From Paenibacillus eucommiae (lineage in GTDB: Bacteria; Bacillota; Bacilli; Paenibacillales; NBRC-103111), in assembly GCF_017874215.1 (NCBI RefSeq), contig NZ_JAGGLB010000001.1, positions 310,001 to 374,000 of the forward strand: a stretch of DNA of 64,000 nucleotides, read 5' to 3'. The notes beneath the pieces were generated by a model. It did no database searches. It saw only the letters and a list, made by a program, of their open reading frames with translations, and had not been told where the DNA came from. Position numbers and translations under genes: made by a program. This document shows positions 28,246-37,500 of the stretch, in pieces; the stretch's first letter is position 1; each line of letters begins with the position of its first letter.

Positions 28246-28716
28246 CTATAAATGCTTTTCATAAAATACCATTGTCATTTTGTCGTTAATTACTTTTGTT
28301 GCACCCGTTTTTTTATAGCCTATCTTTTCATACAAATAACAGTTTCCATTCTCTTGTAAGATGGTACCCAATTTCCATGACTTTGCATCATCGTATATCT
28401 GCTCAACCATTTTAAAGACTTTTTGAGCAATTCCTTTTCCTTGATGTTCTGGCAGTATAAAAATTGGGCTAATACTATAAATTTGATTATCTTTTTTCAC
28501 GACTCTAATTCCACCAACAGCAACCTCAAGATGATGAATTATGAAATAATCTGTAAAAGATTGATTGATTTGAATAATAATTCTTTCTACGGTTTCATTG
28601 GCGGGGCTTGTTTCAAAATCCTGATATTTTTCCAACATGGGCATAAACGCTTTGACTTTCATTTCATGAATGGTCACTGCATTTTTTAAATCTGCTTTAC
28701 ATAATGAAACCTCCAT
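28246..28716 (-). CDS. GNAT family N-acetyltransferase
   Basis: A 156-residue acetyltransferase. The acetyl-CoA loop is LPEHQGKGIAQKVFKMV, with the preceding beta strand ISPIFI, and the late strand LYEKIGYKKTG is typical. Start ATG 28716 with AGGAGG ten bases upstream. It is AT-rich and lies between the T-box leader and the tyrS remnant, so it seems to have entered what was once the T-box-tyrS unit. Substrate unknown (small molecule or protein amine). Confidence 0.85.
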   Translation of the reverse strand: MEVSLCKADLKNAVTIHEMKVKAFMPMLEKYQDFETSPANETVERIIIQINQSFTDYFIIHHLEVAVGGIRVVKKDNQIYSISPIFILPEHQGKGIAQKVFKMVEQIYDDAKSWKLGTILQENGNCYLYEKIGYKKTGATKVINDKMTMVFYEKHL

Positions 28717-28889
28717 TAAATATATACCTCCTATTGAGACGCTTTCTAAAAATACGATTTATAGTACATGCTCTGTTAACTTAGTACAAGAAAGATGTTC
28801 GTCTAAGTTTGGTGTTTGTTTCATTTACAGCAAATAAACAAGATAAAACTAACATATTTTTCTTATTCGACGTTGTATTCTCATATTCC

Positions 28890-29037
28890 TTGCTGTTGTT
28901 GCTACCAAGTATTTGCATCATTATCTGGCGTGGTTCCGTTACTTAGAAACTGGCGACATAAAATCCTTGCCGCTTTGAAGCAAATTCCAACCGAATCTTT
29001 CCAAGGTATCGTCGAAATGGATCAAATCCATGGTTAA
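28890..29037 (+). mobile_element. Scraps of an IS1595-like transposase
   Basis: Two overlapping frames carry pieces that resemble IS1595-family transposases. From 28898, VATKYLHHYLAWFRYLETGD looks like the C-terminal end. From 28948, NWRHKILAALKQIP and GIVEMDQIH look like the start of the catalytic DDE part (the D of the MD motif kept). The C-terminal piece lies before the central piece, so the order is scrambled and no complete element or terminal repeats are visible. Identification is by recalled family patterns only. Confidence 0.5.
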
Positions 29038-29137
29038 ATCATCTCCGAAACAATAATGTTATCCTAATCGTGGAACAAATGTTCGCAAAATATCTAATAT
29101 CAACATTAAGGATTAACATAGCCAATTTTTAGAAAAC

Positions 29138-29420
29138 AAAAAAAGACAACCTTTCACATCCCAACAAAGGGACGAGAAGTTTGTCTCGCGGTACCACCCT
29201 AATTAAAGAAGATTGATCTTCTTTCACTCATTTGTTATAACGGCAATTCCTGCCGAGTCAAAGCTACTCATGCATGCTTTACTGCATTTTCCCCTCACCC
29301 GCTCAGGACTGTAATTCAGAAAAAGGTATGCATCGGTTCGCACCAGGCACCGACTCTCCGCTAGTATTTTCCATTTTCCCTACAAAGTTTTAACCCTAAC
29401 CTATATCCATCTTCGCTTTT
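29138..29420 (-). promoter_or_regulatory. T-box riboswitch leader, tyrosine specifier (orphan)
   Basis: The minus strand holds a full T-box leader. The T-box sequence AGGGTGGTACCGCG is at 29200-29187, and stem I contains GGAGAGTCGGTGCC and GCGAACCGATGC. The specifier region GAATTACAGTCC holds the Tyr codon UAC at 29313-29311. The terminator uses AGACAA...TTGTCT with an inner CGTCCC/GGGATG hairpin and ends in seven T (29145-29139). Uncharged tRNA-Tyr should pair with UAC and with the T-box bulge to block termination. No intact synthetase follows: the next features are transposase scraps, a GNAT gene and the tyrS remnant. TTGAAG and TAAACT 16 bases apart upstream could be its promoter. Confidence 0.9.
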
Positions 29421-29545
29421 CTGATATTTAGTTTAGACAATTAAAACACAACTTCAATTATCTGTAAATTAATTAACAAATGGCAACAAGACTCGATTTT
29501 TGTTACTCTAGAAGGTACAGTAGAACTTAAAGGAAGTTTTTTGCT

Positions 29546-30004
29546 ATGAAAGTGGAAAGAGGTTACTCAATGAAAAAATGGCAAGGATGGTCTATTGTAT
29601 TCTGCTTAGCGCTCATCGCCTTTACTTTATATTACCTATCACCAAACAATTATGATCATAAATACTTGCTGCCGCAAGGATATACAGGATGGGTGGAGAT
29701 TACTTTCGATCAGCCTGACTCCCCTCCCTTGGAGCGTGAAGGGAAATCATATGTATATGAAATTCCTGCTGACGGTAAACTGCAAACATCAACCACAATG
29801 AAATCAGGAACTATGCTGCTATATTATGTTGGAGCAGATGGACAGAGAACGAGAATTGGGCTGCACGAAAGTATGAATCATGGCGGCGGAACCTCATCTG
29901 GTGAAGAACACAGATCAGATGGTACCGTCAAAATCTTTCCTACAAAGGTAACTTTTTTCGTAGGAACGGAAGATCAATGGAAGCAAAACCCTACAGCACC
30001 ATAA
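29546..30004 (+). CDS. Membrane-anchored or secreted DUF6843-like protein
   Basis: A 152-residue protein with an N-terminal hydrophobic helix (WSIVFCLALIAFTLYYL) that acts as signal or anchor. The body LLPQGYTGWVEITFDQPDSP with VYEIPADGKLQTST resembles the small extracytoplasmic domain DUF6843, known in Bacillota without assigned function. ATG 29546 has AAGGAAG nine bases before it. The internal ATG nine codons later has AAAGAGG and is also possible. It is one of the few plus-strand genes and converges on the GNAT gene at 30031. Confidence 0.7.
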   Translation: MKVERGYSMKKWQGWSIVFCLALIAFTLYYLSPNNYDHKYLLPQGYTGWVEITFDQPDSPPLEREGKSYVYEIPADGKLQTSTTMKSGTMLLYYVGADGQRTRIGLHESMNHGGGTSSGEEHRSDGTVKIFPTKVTFFVGTEDQWKQNPTAP

Positions 30005-30021
30005 AGCATTATGCCTGTGTC

Positions 30022-30039
30022 GGAGACTATTCAGTCTCC
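30022..30039. terminator. Small hairpin between converging genes
   Basis: GGAGACT (30022-30028) and AGTCTCC (30033-30039) form a 7-bp stem at the ends of the DUF6843 and GNAT genes. There is no T tract, so terminator activity is only suggested by position. Confidence 0.3.
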
Positions 30040-30795
30040 TCGGCTCTTAAGCCTGTACCAATACGTGTACACTTCTTGATATCCCAGGCTTTCATATAGA
30101 CTTACAGCCGCTCTATTACTCTTTACTACCTGTAAATAGCTGTGACTTGCTCCGTTTGCTTTCCCCCATTTTAGCATATTCAGTATTAATTGCCGTCCAT
30201 ATCCTTGGCTCCTATAGCTGCTATCTGTGACGATATCATAAAGTCCAATATAATTTTGTTCCACAACACCTAGTCCACAGGCTACAGGAACCTCTCCTTC
30301 AAAAAGTGTAAAAAAACCTTTCTTAACATACGACGGTGATAATAACCTCCAAGTGGTCTGCTTAGCGGACTCCGAGAGGTTATTCATGCATGCTAATTGA
30401 TCCAGCCATTCAATATTCACATCAGTGGAAACCGTAACAGTTGTTTTATGGGGTTCTTCTGTGTTGGCTAAATCGAGCATCTTTACGCTTGAAGGATCAA
30501 CAACGATGTAACCAAGCTCGTCTAGCAGGTTGTCAATATGATTTGAAGTCACATACGGTGTGATTTTAAAAATGGTATCCAAACCAACACTCGAATATAT
30601 ATCTTCGCAGTGCCGGATCTTATTTGGAATACTCTTCTCATAACCATTGTATATCGGATTCACTGAATTCGATCTTTTCGTGAACCCGTCGGCAAACCGC
30701 AGCAACCAGCCATCATAAACAAAGCTCTGTAAAGCGGGCCAAGCATTGAGTGAAAACTCTTCAATTTTCTTGTAAATAGCAATCTCCCCTGTCAT
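30031..30795 (-). CDS. GNAT family N-acetyltransferase (two-lobed)
   Basis: A 254-residue protein. The C-terminal half is a GNAT domain with ITDSSY-like entry VTDSSYRSQGYGRQLILNML (RxxGxG acetyl-CoA loop) and YLQVVKSNRAAVSLYESLGY. The N-terminal half (WLLRFADGFTKRSNSVNP) matches the longer group in which this lobe helps bind substrate. No link to the sugar genes is visible. The upstream 310 bases hold a terminator from the next operon and AT-rich sequence that may carry its promoter. Confidence 0.85.
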   Translation of the reverse strand: MTGEIAIYKKIEEFSLNAWPALQSFVYDGWLLRFADGFTKRSNSVNPIYNGYEKSIPNKIRHCEDIYSSVGLDTIFKITPYVTSNHIDNLLDELGYIVVDPSSVKMLDLANTEEPHKTTVTVSTDVNIEWLDQLACMNNLSESAKQTTWRLLSPSYVKKGFFTLFEGEVPVACGLGVVEQNYIGLYDIVTDSSYRSQGYGRQLILNMLKWGKANGASHSYLQVVKSNRAAVSLYESLGYQEVYTYWYRLKSRGD

Positions 30796-30939
30796 GTTAT
30801 ATCATTTTGTATAAATATACATATTTATGAATTAAAATTCAACGATAAAACAAAAAATTTTCACAAATATGCTGGATAAATCGAACTTAAAGAATTTTCA
30901 GCTTATTTAGGCTTAAGTGGAAGCAGTTTAGAAGAAGAC

Positions 30940-30990
30940 ACAATGAAAAACGGTGGAACAAAACTTACTCTGTCCCACCGCTTTTCATTC
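30940..30990 (-). terminator. Terminator of the 49940-31108 gene cluster
   Basis: On the minus strand AAAAGCGGTGGGACA pairs with TGTTCCACCGTTTTT around a short loop, with a T-rich tail. It lies 120 bases past the stop at 31108. The structure is nearly symmetrical and could also work on the plus strand. Confidence 0.7.
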
Positions 30991-31107
30991 TATTTTTGTT
31001 AAATCGACTCGAATTGGCTTGAATCGGCATAGCTTAAGCTCCCAGTGGTCTCAGCTCTAACAAAGCTCGTCCGAGGCCCGCCTCATCATGATCAGTAAGA
31101 TAAGCAT

Positions 31108-32523
31108 TCATTCATTAAATAATCCATTCAACAAACGGGTGCTCGTTTCGACCAATATCGATTCGCATTGCGGGTCAAAGGCTGACGGCTGGCCGTATCC
31201 TCGATGGGAAACGCTCGGCTCGTATCCGCCATAAGCATATTCGGCGGCAGTGGGAAAATATCCAAGAACCCCGTTCGAATACCCGCAGTAAAAAGTCACC
31301 TTCGCTTTCGATTTTTCCTTCACCGCTAAACCGATCTCGTTGAAAATTTCACCAGGCGCGGCGCAAATCCCGAGATTCCCGATTCTGATCGCCTGCAAAG
31401 GTGCTTCCACATCTGCTTGCAATGAACCCTCGTCTACGGTTCTTACTATCTCTTTCGCCCATGCGATGTGGTATCGAACCGTATTGGGAGAAGTAAGGGG
31501 ATCGGGGTTTGCCAGCATTTCGGCCAATTGCTCTTCGCGCCGCTCGATTTCGGCTGTGAGATCCTGTCGGGCCGGCAGCTTTTCATACGGAAAACAAATC
31601 CATTGTTCAGCGGCCGAAATGACCGGCTGCGCCTCGGAAAAAGCCGGCTTCATCACTTTCTTGCGATAGAGAGAAATCGGCGTTGTCGAGGCGAAATCGA
31701 ATTTCTCCATAACTGTTGCAGGCTCAACCGGGTTTAATACGGACTCGATCGCTTTCATAGCCAATTTTGTTCCGAATTCCACTTCCATCCCTTTCGATTG
31801 GTTGAAACCTTCCAAAGGCAAAATGTTGCCCGCAGCCCCTTGCAGAAATATACATTCCCCGCCCAATACTTGTTTGACCGTTTTTCTGAGCGGGCCGACA
31901 AAATCCGAGGAATACTCCGAAACGTCCTTTCCCAATACGACAGGGTGGCAGGCAAAATTAACGGCGGTCACAATGACAGATTGGTCTTTCCGTTTAAAGC
32001 AAACCGTCTGTACACTGCGATCACAAGCTCCGTCCGGATTCCAGCCAAGTATGGTTCCTCCATCCTTTGTGCGCTCCCGTCTGTTGACAGACAACCCTTC
32101 TACGGCTGAAACGCCCAATTCCATTTCGGCATCTTCAAACCTCGAGATCGCAAGCTCTGCCGCCGAGACAGCCATCTCCACTACATAGTCCGCAAACAAG
32201 CGCTCCTTAAGCGTGTACTCCGGGTATTGTCCACCCAGCTTGACTGCAGCGGGAAAACCCGGCAATCCGTGACTGTGATTGAAATTTATCAATACGGCGT
32301 GCTTCGGGCACGAACCGGCTCTGTCCAGAGGGCAGACGGCCATATCGATCGAAACGATGATGATGCGTTGTCCGCCGCTTTCTACGGCGATAGCGCCGAC
32401 TTCCATAGGTTCACCGTAGCCTGTGCCCGCCCTCATCCGATTCACAAAGCCCAGCATATCGATGCCTAGCGGCGGGGTAATCGGCAGAACGGCTGCTCCG
32501 ACCCGCAAATGGTGTTCTGTCAT
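31108..32523 (-). CDS. Neutral/alkaline ceramidase-family amidohydrolase-like protein
   Basis: A 471-residue protein with the fold pattern of the N-terminal domain of neutral/alkaline non-lysosomal ceramidases: VGAAVLPITPPLGIDMLGF, IVSIDMAVCP, INFNHSHGLPG (candidate zinc histidines), VNFACHPVVLG, FLQGAAGNILP and FYCGYSNGVLGYFPT. It has no signal peptide and lacks the C-terminal ceramidase domain. Bacilli of this type make no ceramide of their own and the gene lies in a glycan operon. It therefore more probably cleaves an N-acyl group from an imported amino sugar; that is inference. It is 12 bases behind the Rid gene and is the last gene of the cluster. Confidence 0.78.
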   Translation of the reverse strand: MTEHHLRVGAAVLPITPPLGIDMLGFVNRMRAGTGYGEPMEVGAIAVESGGQRIIIVSIDMAVCPLDRAGSCPKHAVLINFNHSHGLPGFPAAVKLGGQYPEYTLKERLFADYVVEMAVSAAELAISRFEDAEMELGVSAVEGLSVNRRERTKDGGTILGWNPDGACDRSVQTVCFKRKDQSVIVTAVNFACHPVVLGKDVSEYSSDFVGPLRKTVKQVLGGECIFLQGAAGNILPLEGFNQSKGMEVEFGTKLAMKAIESVLNPVEPATVMEKFDFASTTPISLYRKKVMKPAFSEAQPVISAAEQWICFPYEKLPARQDLTAEIERREEQLAEMLANPDPLTSPNTVRYHIAWAKEIVRTVDEGSLQADVEAPLQAIRIGNLGICAAPGEIFNEIGLAVKEKSKAKVTFYCGYSNGVLGYFPTAAEYAYGGYEPSVSHRGYGQPSAFDPQCESILVETSTRLLNGLFNE

Positions 32524-32535
32524 TTTCTCCCACCC

Positions 32536-32925
32536 TTACTTTTCCAAATAAGCTTGCGCCTCGATCTCGACTAACAGGCGAGGGTCCATAAGCGCTGAGA
32601 CTTCCACCATGGAGGCTGCCGGCATAATATCGCTGAAAGCTTCTCTGTGAGCTTTGGCGATTTGTTCCCATAACTTAATATCCGTGACGAAAATTCTCGT
32701 GCGGGTAACATCCTGCATGCTGGCTCCGACTTCCTCCAAAGCTTCTTCGATAATTTGCAGAATTCGTTTCGTTTGCCGGTACGCGTCTCCAACCCCCACG
32801 ATTTCCCCATCTTTCATCGCCGTTGTACCGGATACCTCCACCACATTTCCGACCCGCAACGCCCGGCAATAACCAAAAATCGTTTCCCATGGCGCTCCTG
32901 ACATTGCTTTTTTACGTTCTAGCAT
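32536..32925 (-). CDS. Rid (YjgF/YER057c/UK114) family protein
   Basis: A 129-residue protein with the Rid fold pattern (VEVSGTTAMKDGEIVG, TRIFVTDIKLWEQIAKAH, DPRLLVEIEAQAYLEK). Canonical RidA hydrolyses reactive enamine/imine intermediates and needs an arginine in a PARS-like motif; here the motif reads IMPAASMVEVS, with Ala at that place. It therefore belongs to another Rid subgroup and may have a different activity. Being between two ceramidase-like genes, it could remove an imine formed when an amino sugar is deaminated. The start ATG 32925 has AGAGGGGA 11 bases upstream. Confidence 0.85.
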   Translation of the reverse strand: MLERKKAMSGAPWETIFGYCRALRVGNVVEVSGTTAMKDGEIVGVGDAYRQTKRILQIIEEALEEVGASMQDVTRTRIFVTDIKLWEQIAKAHREAFSDIMPAASMVEVSALMDPRLLVEIEAQAYLEK

Positions 32926-32954
32926 CGTTGTTTTTGTCCCCTCTCAGGCTTCAG

Positions 32955-34292
32955 TTACAGGCTTCCAAATGCCGACGCGACTTGCCCGATGATGATATCT
33001 TCTATTTCCGGAACAAAAGGCCCTCTATGTCCGTAATAGTAAAAGTTATCCACCTCATAGCCGCCTTCATGAATCATTTGGCGGGTAGGAATATAACAAT
33101 AAATCCCGTTCGTATAGCCAAGCACCATGGTGAGGTCAGGGCCGGACAGCTTCTTGATCATTCGCGAATACCCTGTCGATACTTCCCCTTCTATCGCAAC
33201 GATCCGGGTCGATTCATCCAATTGCCAGACTGCGATATACAAGGGCACCCGATCTTTAATCGATCCGTCTTCAAATTTTCCTACTAATTTTTTTACCCTT
33301 ACTTTATTGAATTCAGAAGATTCGGGGTCATCGAGTATTTGCTGATAATGTTCCACAGGAGTCCGTTCTGTATAAAGATTGGGCTCCAGGAGCACGGTGC
33401 GAAAACTGCAGCTTACCGATTTGAACGCGCCATTCTCCATAAAGTTTATGATTTCATTCGCCAGTTCAGCGCCCGCCTCTTCCATTTCCCCGATGCTGCA
33501 TTCTTTGAACGTGTCGCCGTCTGCACTTTTCATCGGTTTGATCTCGGCGCCGCAACCCTGCAGAAACATGGCGACGGCTTCCGGACAGGATTGTTCCAAA
33601 TAACGGGATGTCGCGCCGGGAAAGTCACCGGATATGAGGTAATTGCTTGATCCCAGCGACGTCGGATGGCAACCATAGGCGTACAGAATGCCTTTCACTT
33701 TGCGCTCTGCATCCACTACCTTCAGAACCAATAAATCTTGATCTATTTCCGCATCATAGCTGGGTCTCCATTCAATCCCTTGGTTTGTTAGATAACGCCG
33801 GCTGACGCCAAAATGGGAAGCGGTGCGCCCAATCAGGAGTTCTCCTTCCTCAAGATGGTCAAAACAATATTGTACAAGACGAATCAGCTTTTCCTTCACG
33901 AGATCAAAGTAGTGTTCATCATAGGCATAATCAAGATCTTCTTCCTGATCCGTCCACTGATCCTGTCCCATACTGTACCCGCCGTTGCGTAAGTGAACAT
34001 CTCTGCCCGTGAGGTAGACGGATGCATGGGTATGTGAAAAATTGATCAGAACTTCATCATGATGAAGACCAAACTTCGCCTCAAGCTCGTCCTTAACACC
34101 TTGAATAAAACCCCGATCAGAGCCTAATGCATCAATAGTTACGATCAACAAGGATTTGTTCGATTGCATCAGAGCCGCCTTTACATAAATCGGATCATGC
34201 ACGCCCTCGCTTTTGTGATCCCGATCTCCGAATCCGCTCAAAAAGACGGGTTCAGCTGGTGTAATGTTGTCTTTGCCCATACAGAATTTCAA
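32955..34292 (-). CDS. Ceramidase-family protein, paralogue A
   Basis: About 445 residues, clearly homologous to the protein at 42083-43429 (shared SDRGF or SDRSF with VTIDALGSD, LINFSHTH, LQGCG, VLGYTNG and PEIEDIIIGQVA). The shared pattern fits the ceramidase N-terminal domain, with candidate metal ligands in INFSHTHASVYLTG and YGCHPTSLG. No signal peptide. I use the UUG at 34292 (KFCMGKDNITPAEP), which aligns with the start of the paralogue and lies behind GGAGGAGGAG; ATG 34316 lies upstream of that ribosome site. Its own promoter candidate lies at 34338-34366. Probable role: intracellular amidase or deacylase on glycan fragments (inferred). Confidence 0.75.
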   Translation of the reverse strand: MKFCMGKDNITPAEPVFLSGFGDRDHKSEGVHDPIYVKAALMQSNKSLLIVTIDALGSDRGFIQGVKDELEAKFGLHHDEVLINFSHTHASVYLTGRDVHLRNGGYSMGQDQWTDQEEDLDYAYDEHYFDLVKEKLIRLVQYCFDHLEEGELLIGRTASHFGVSRRYLTNQGIEWRPSYDAEIDQDLLVLKVVDAERKVKGILYAYGCHPTSLGSSNYLISGDFPGATSRYLEQSCPEAVAMFLQGCGAEIKPMKSADGDTFKECSIGEMEEAGAELANEIINFMENGAFKSVSCSFRTVLLEPNLYTERTPVEHYQQILDDPESSEFNKVRVKKLVGKFEDGSIKDRVPLYIAVWQLDESTRIVAIEGEVSTGYSRMIKKLSGPDLTMVLGYTNGIYCYIPTRQMIHEGGYEVDNFYYYGHRGPFVPEIEDIIIGQVASAFGSL

Positions 34293-34337
34293 GAAGAACT
34301 CTCCTCCTCCATACAATATAATACATGAGTTGATCCC

Positions 34338-34366
34338 AGAATAAGCTTATTCAACATACCTGTCAA
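34338..34366 (-). promoter_or_regulatory. Candidate internal promoter
   Basis: TTGACA (34366-34361, perfect) and TATTCT (34343-34338, 4 of 6) are 17 bases apart on the minus strand, about 45 bases before the UUG at 34292. It could drive the last three genes apart from the giant lyase. A GGAGAGGAGC/GCTCCTCC hairpin at about 34415-34465 follows the lyase stop. Confidence 0.5.
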
Positions 34367-34507
34367 CGTAATGTCGACGCTTACCCTGCCTCCATCGAAT
34401 CGCAGCGAATCCCGGGAGGAGCCGTCCTAATATCAGGAAGCGCTCCTCTCCTATTTCCGGGACCCTCTTCAAACGACGGATTTCCGTATAAGTTCGCCGG
34501 TCAAAGG

Positions 34508-37500
34508 CTATGTGATCAGTCCTGATTTTTGCAGCAGCAGCTGCATAACCGATGCAGTCTCAGCGCGGGTAATGGAGTCTTGAGGCCTGACAGTTCCATA
34601 AGCCCCATTAATAATACCGTAATTCATGTTTATTGCAGCTGACTCGCGAGCCCATGAGCTGAACTCGACGCTATCGGCAAATTGGGAAAGCAGTTGTTCT
34701 TCCCGACCAGGATCGAGCTGCATTTCCATATGCGCAATCTTCATCGCCCGAGAAACAATAACCATTGCTTCCTCCCGGGTTATCCGTTTACCCGGCTTAA
34801 AGGTGCCATCTGCATACCCTTCAAGTAAACCATAGGAAACCGCAGTGCTAACCGCATCGTGATACCAGTCTGCAGGCTTGACATCGCTGAACTTCACCGC
34901 TGCTGTACCTTCCCTCAAGCCCAATGCCCTAACGGCTATCGTGACGAACTCAGCGCGAGTGATGTCTTTATCCGGCACAAAATGCTTCTCATCTACTCCC
35001 TGAATGACAAGGCGGGATGCCAATTCCTCGATGGCTGACCGGCCCCAATGCTTGCTAATGTCATCGAACGTTTTTTCGTTTTGAATGACCGTGTAGATGC
35101 TATTGGTCATGGTTTTGATGTACGCCTGATTTGTCCCATCCTGTGAAACTATACGGGTAGGCACATGAAGTGCTGTTCCGTCATTCAGAATCACAACGCC
35201 CGTTGTGACCTTGCCAGCCTTGCTGCCATCACCTCCACCAGGAATGACGATCATTCTTTCGACATAATCATTGAATGTGCCAATTGTAACTGTCTTTCCC
35301 TTGTAGGTGGCTGTCACTTTAAATTCAACCAGTGGAGCGAGCAGTTCAAGCCCTTCCGCCAGCTTAGGGGCTGCGTTGCTCACTCCCTTACCGAGATTGG
35401 CAATTTCCACACGAATGAGGATATCCTCTAATGCTGCCCCTGATTCTGCTCCAAGCTGTGCCAAGAGATCAACCAGGTTTATCCGCTCAGCGGGCAGCTT
35501 ATACCCTCCATATTCAGTCTTGAGCTCCAAAACCGCAGTTTTTTCTGCCATAGTACGTAGCAGGCGCGCATTCAGCTCGCCAGCCACGATATCCGATCCA
35601 TTATTCGCCTCAATGGATACCGTATAGCCTTGCGCCGCTCCTGCCAGCAAACCGTTCAGCTTCGCTTCATCTACGGTTACCGTGGTCACTTTCTTGTTAT
35701 TTTCAGTCCCTACATGAACCTTCCCAGCCTTACCGTCCTGCGCATTCCCATTCAGCGCAAGTCTGATTCCATCCTGGAAACCACCTTCAGAATCTCCTTT
35801 GGCTTTAGGGGCAGATGAAGGAGATGGGGATGGAGGAGGCGTTCCTGTTCCTCCTTCTTCACCGCCCCCTCCCGGAGGCGCAGCTGGCGCGGCCTCCACC
35901 GCAGCCGAAGCCGCGCTGGCGCCTGCCGTATTCACGGCTTTGACCGCAAACGTATACGTTTGCCCGTTCATCAAGCCGCTGACTGTATGCGTCTGACCGG
36001 TAATGCCCGCTTGTGAGTGCCACAAGCTGAAATCCCCGGGAGCTGCAGAAGCAGCCCCTTGAGTCCAATACACACTATAGCTGACTGTTCCTGCCGCCGC
36101 CGGTGACACGGCATCCCATGTCAGCGTGACAGCTCCATTACCCGCCTGTGCCTGCACGTTCTGAGGCGCTGCCGGGATTGTCACTTCCGGCTCCTGAACC
36201 TCCTGCCATACATAGGACAGCGGGATCCGGAATCCGGCGCCTGCAGCGATATCATAGATAAAGCCCTTGTTGAAATCATGGTCGTCTTTATAGCTGCGTA
36301 TCAACGTAATATCCCCGATCGATAGCGCATAGCGCCCATTGCCCTGATCCGTGATGCCCGTTATTTTATATACGGCTTTCCGAAGGCCATCATTTTGTAC
36401 ATAGATGGTTCTGTTAACGAGATCAGTTGCAGGGTGCCCCTGCAAATCCATATCTACAATGATTTCATTATCCATTTGCAATAGCTTCGTGAAATCTACA
36501 ATAGTCCCAGAGATTGAGCCCGGATTCGTATTGATTTCAGTTGAGCTGATTTGCCCAATAAGAGTTCCTTCATTTACGTAGCTGTATACGGGTTGGCCAT
36601 TCAATTCTGAATACACCCCGAAGCTTCCTTTAAACTTCAGCTTGTCAGCTATTGTGTAGGTAATATTAGGATTTAACGCACTGATGATGTAGTCCACGCG
36701 ACCGTTTTCAAGCGTTACCTTTACAGCCCTGACATCCATATCTGCTGCTACGACGCCTCCTGCTTTCACTTCCAGGTTAGACATTGAGCTAATAAATCTC
36801 TCATCTTTGTAGGGTTCGATGACAGAAGTAAATGTACTTTGCAAATCTGTGCCGCTCCGTTTGGCAACCATATACCTCAAGCTTTCCGGGTTGCCCTTCT
36901 CCGTGCGCGATGGAATTCCATCGGCCAGTGCTACTTCATCGACGTCATTCAGCATCGTTAAACGAAGATGGATATTTTCTGGTTGTGCAAGCACTTTCCA
37001 CGTGTCCTTGATTGCCCAATCCACACTGTACTGGGAGGACGGCGCTGTGTCCCGCTCCACATTTTTCAAATAATGAAAGCCTGAGCCTGTGTATCCAGAT
37101 CCGCCTCCATGCTCATCTGAGATCCGTGTTCCGAAGGGCACATCAGGTCCAGCATAGCTTCCTGTCGCCTGAGTCTCCATATTCAGCCCTTCTACGGTTA
37201 CTTCTCCTTCCGCCCCGTGGAAGCTGAAATGGTGCTCGCTGCCACCTTTAACCCGGAAGAAATCGACCACATACGAGTTCGCATCGTCCACATGAATCAT
37301 TGCCGAGGTTCGTTTGTACAGCTCTGTCTGCGGATATACGTCATCCCCTTCCACATCAATCAGCTTCACCATGGAGCCGTCGTCGAACTGCTTCGGCGTA
37401 CCAGACCACTGCTCCCCCTGCTTCGTCTGATCCACTACTACCGTATTGTGGGATATCGTATTTCTTACCCACTCGTGGTTATGGGTGTCTGTCGCTTGCG

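Noticed and set aside
31108..32523. True ceramidase involved in lipid metabolism
   Set aside because: No secretion signal, no C-terminal ceramidase domain and a sugar-operon context; only the N-terminal family pattern is supported.
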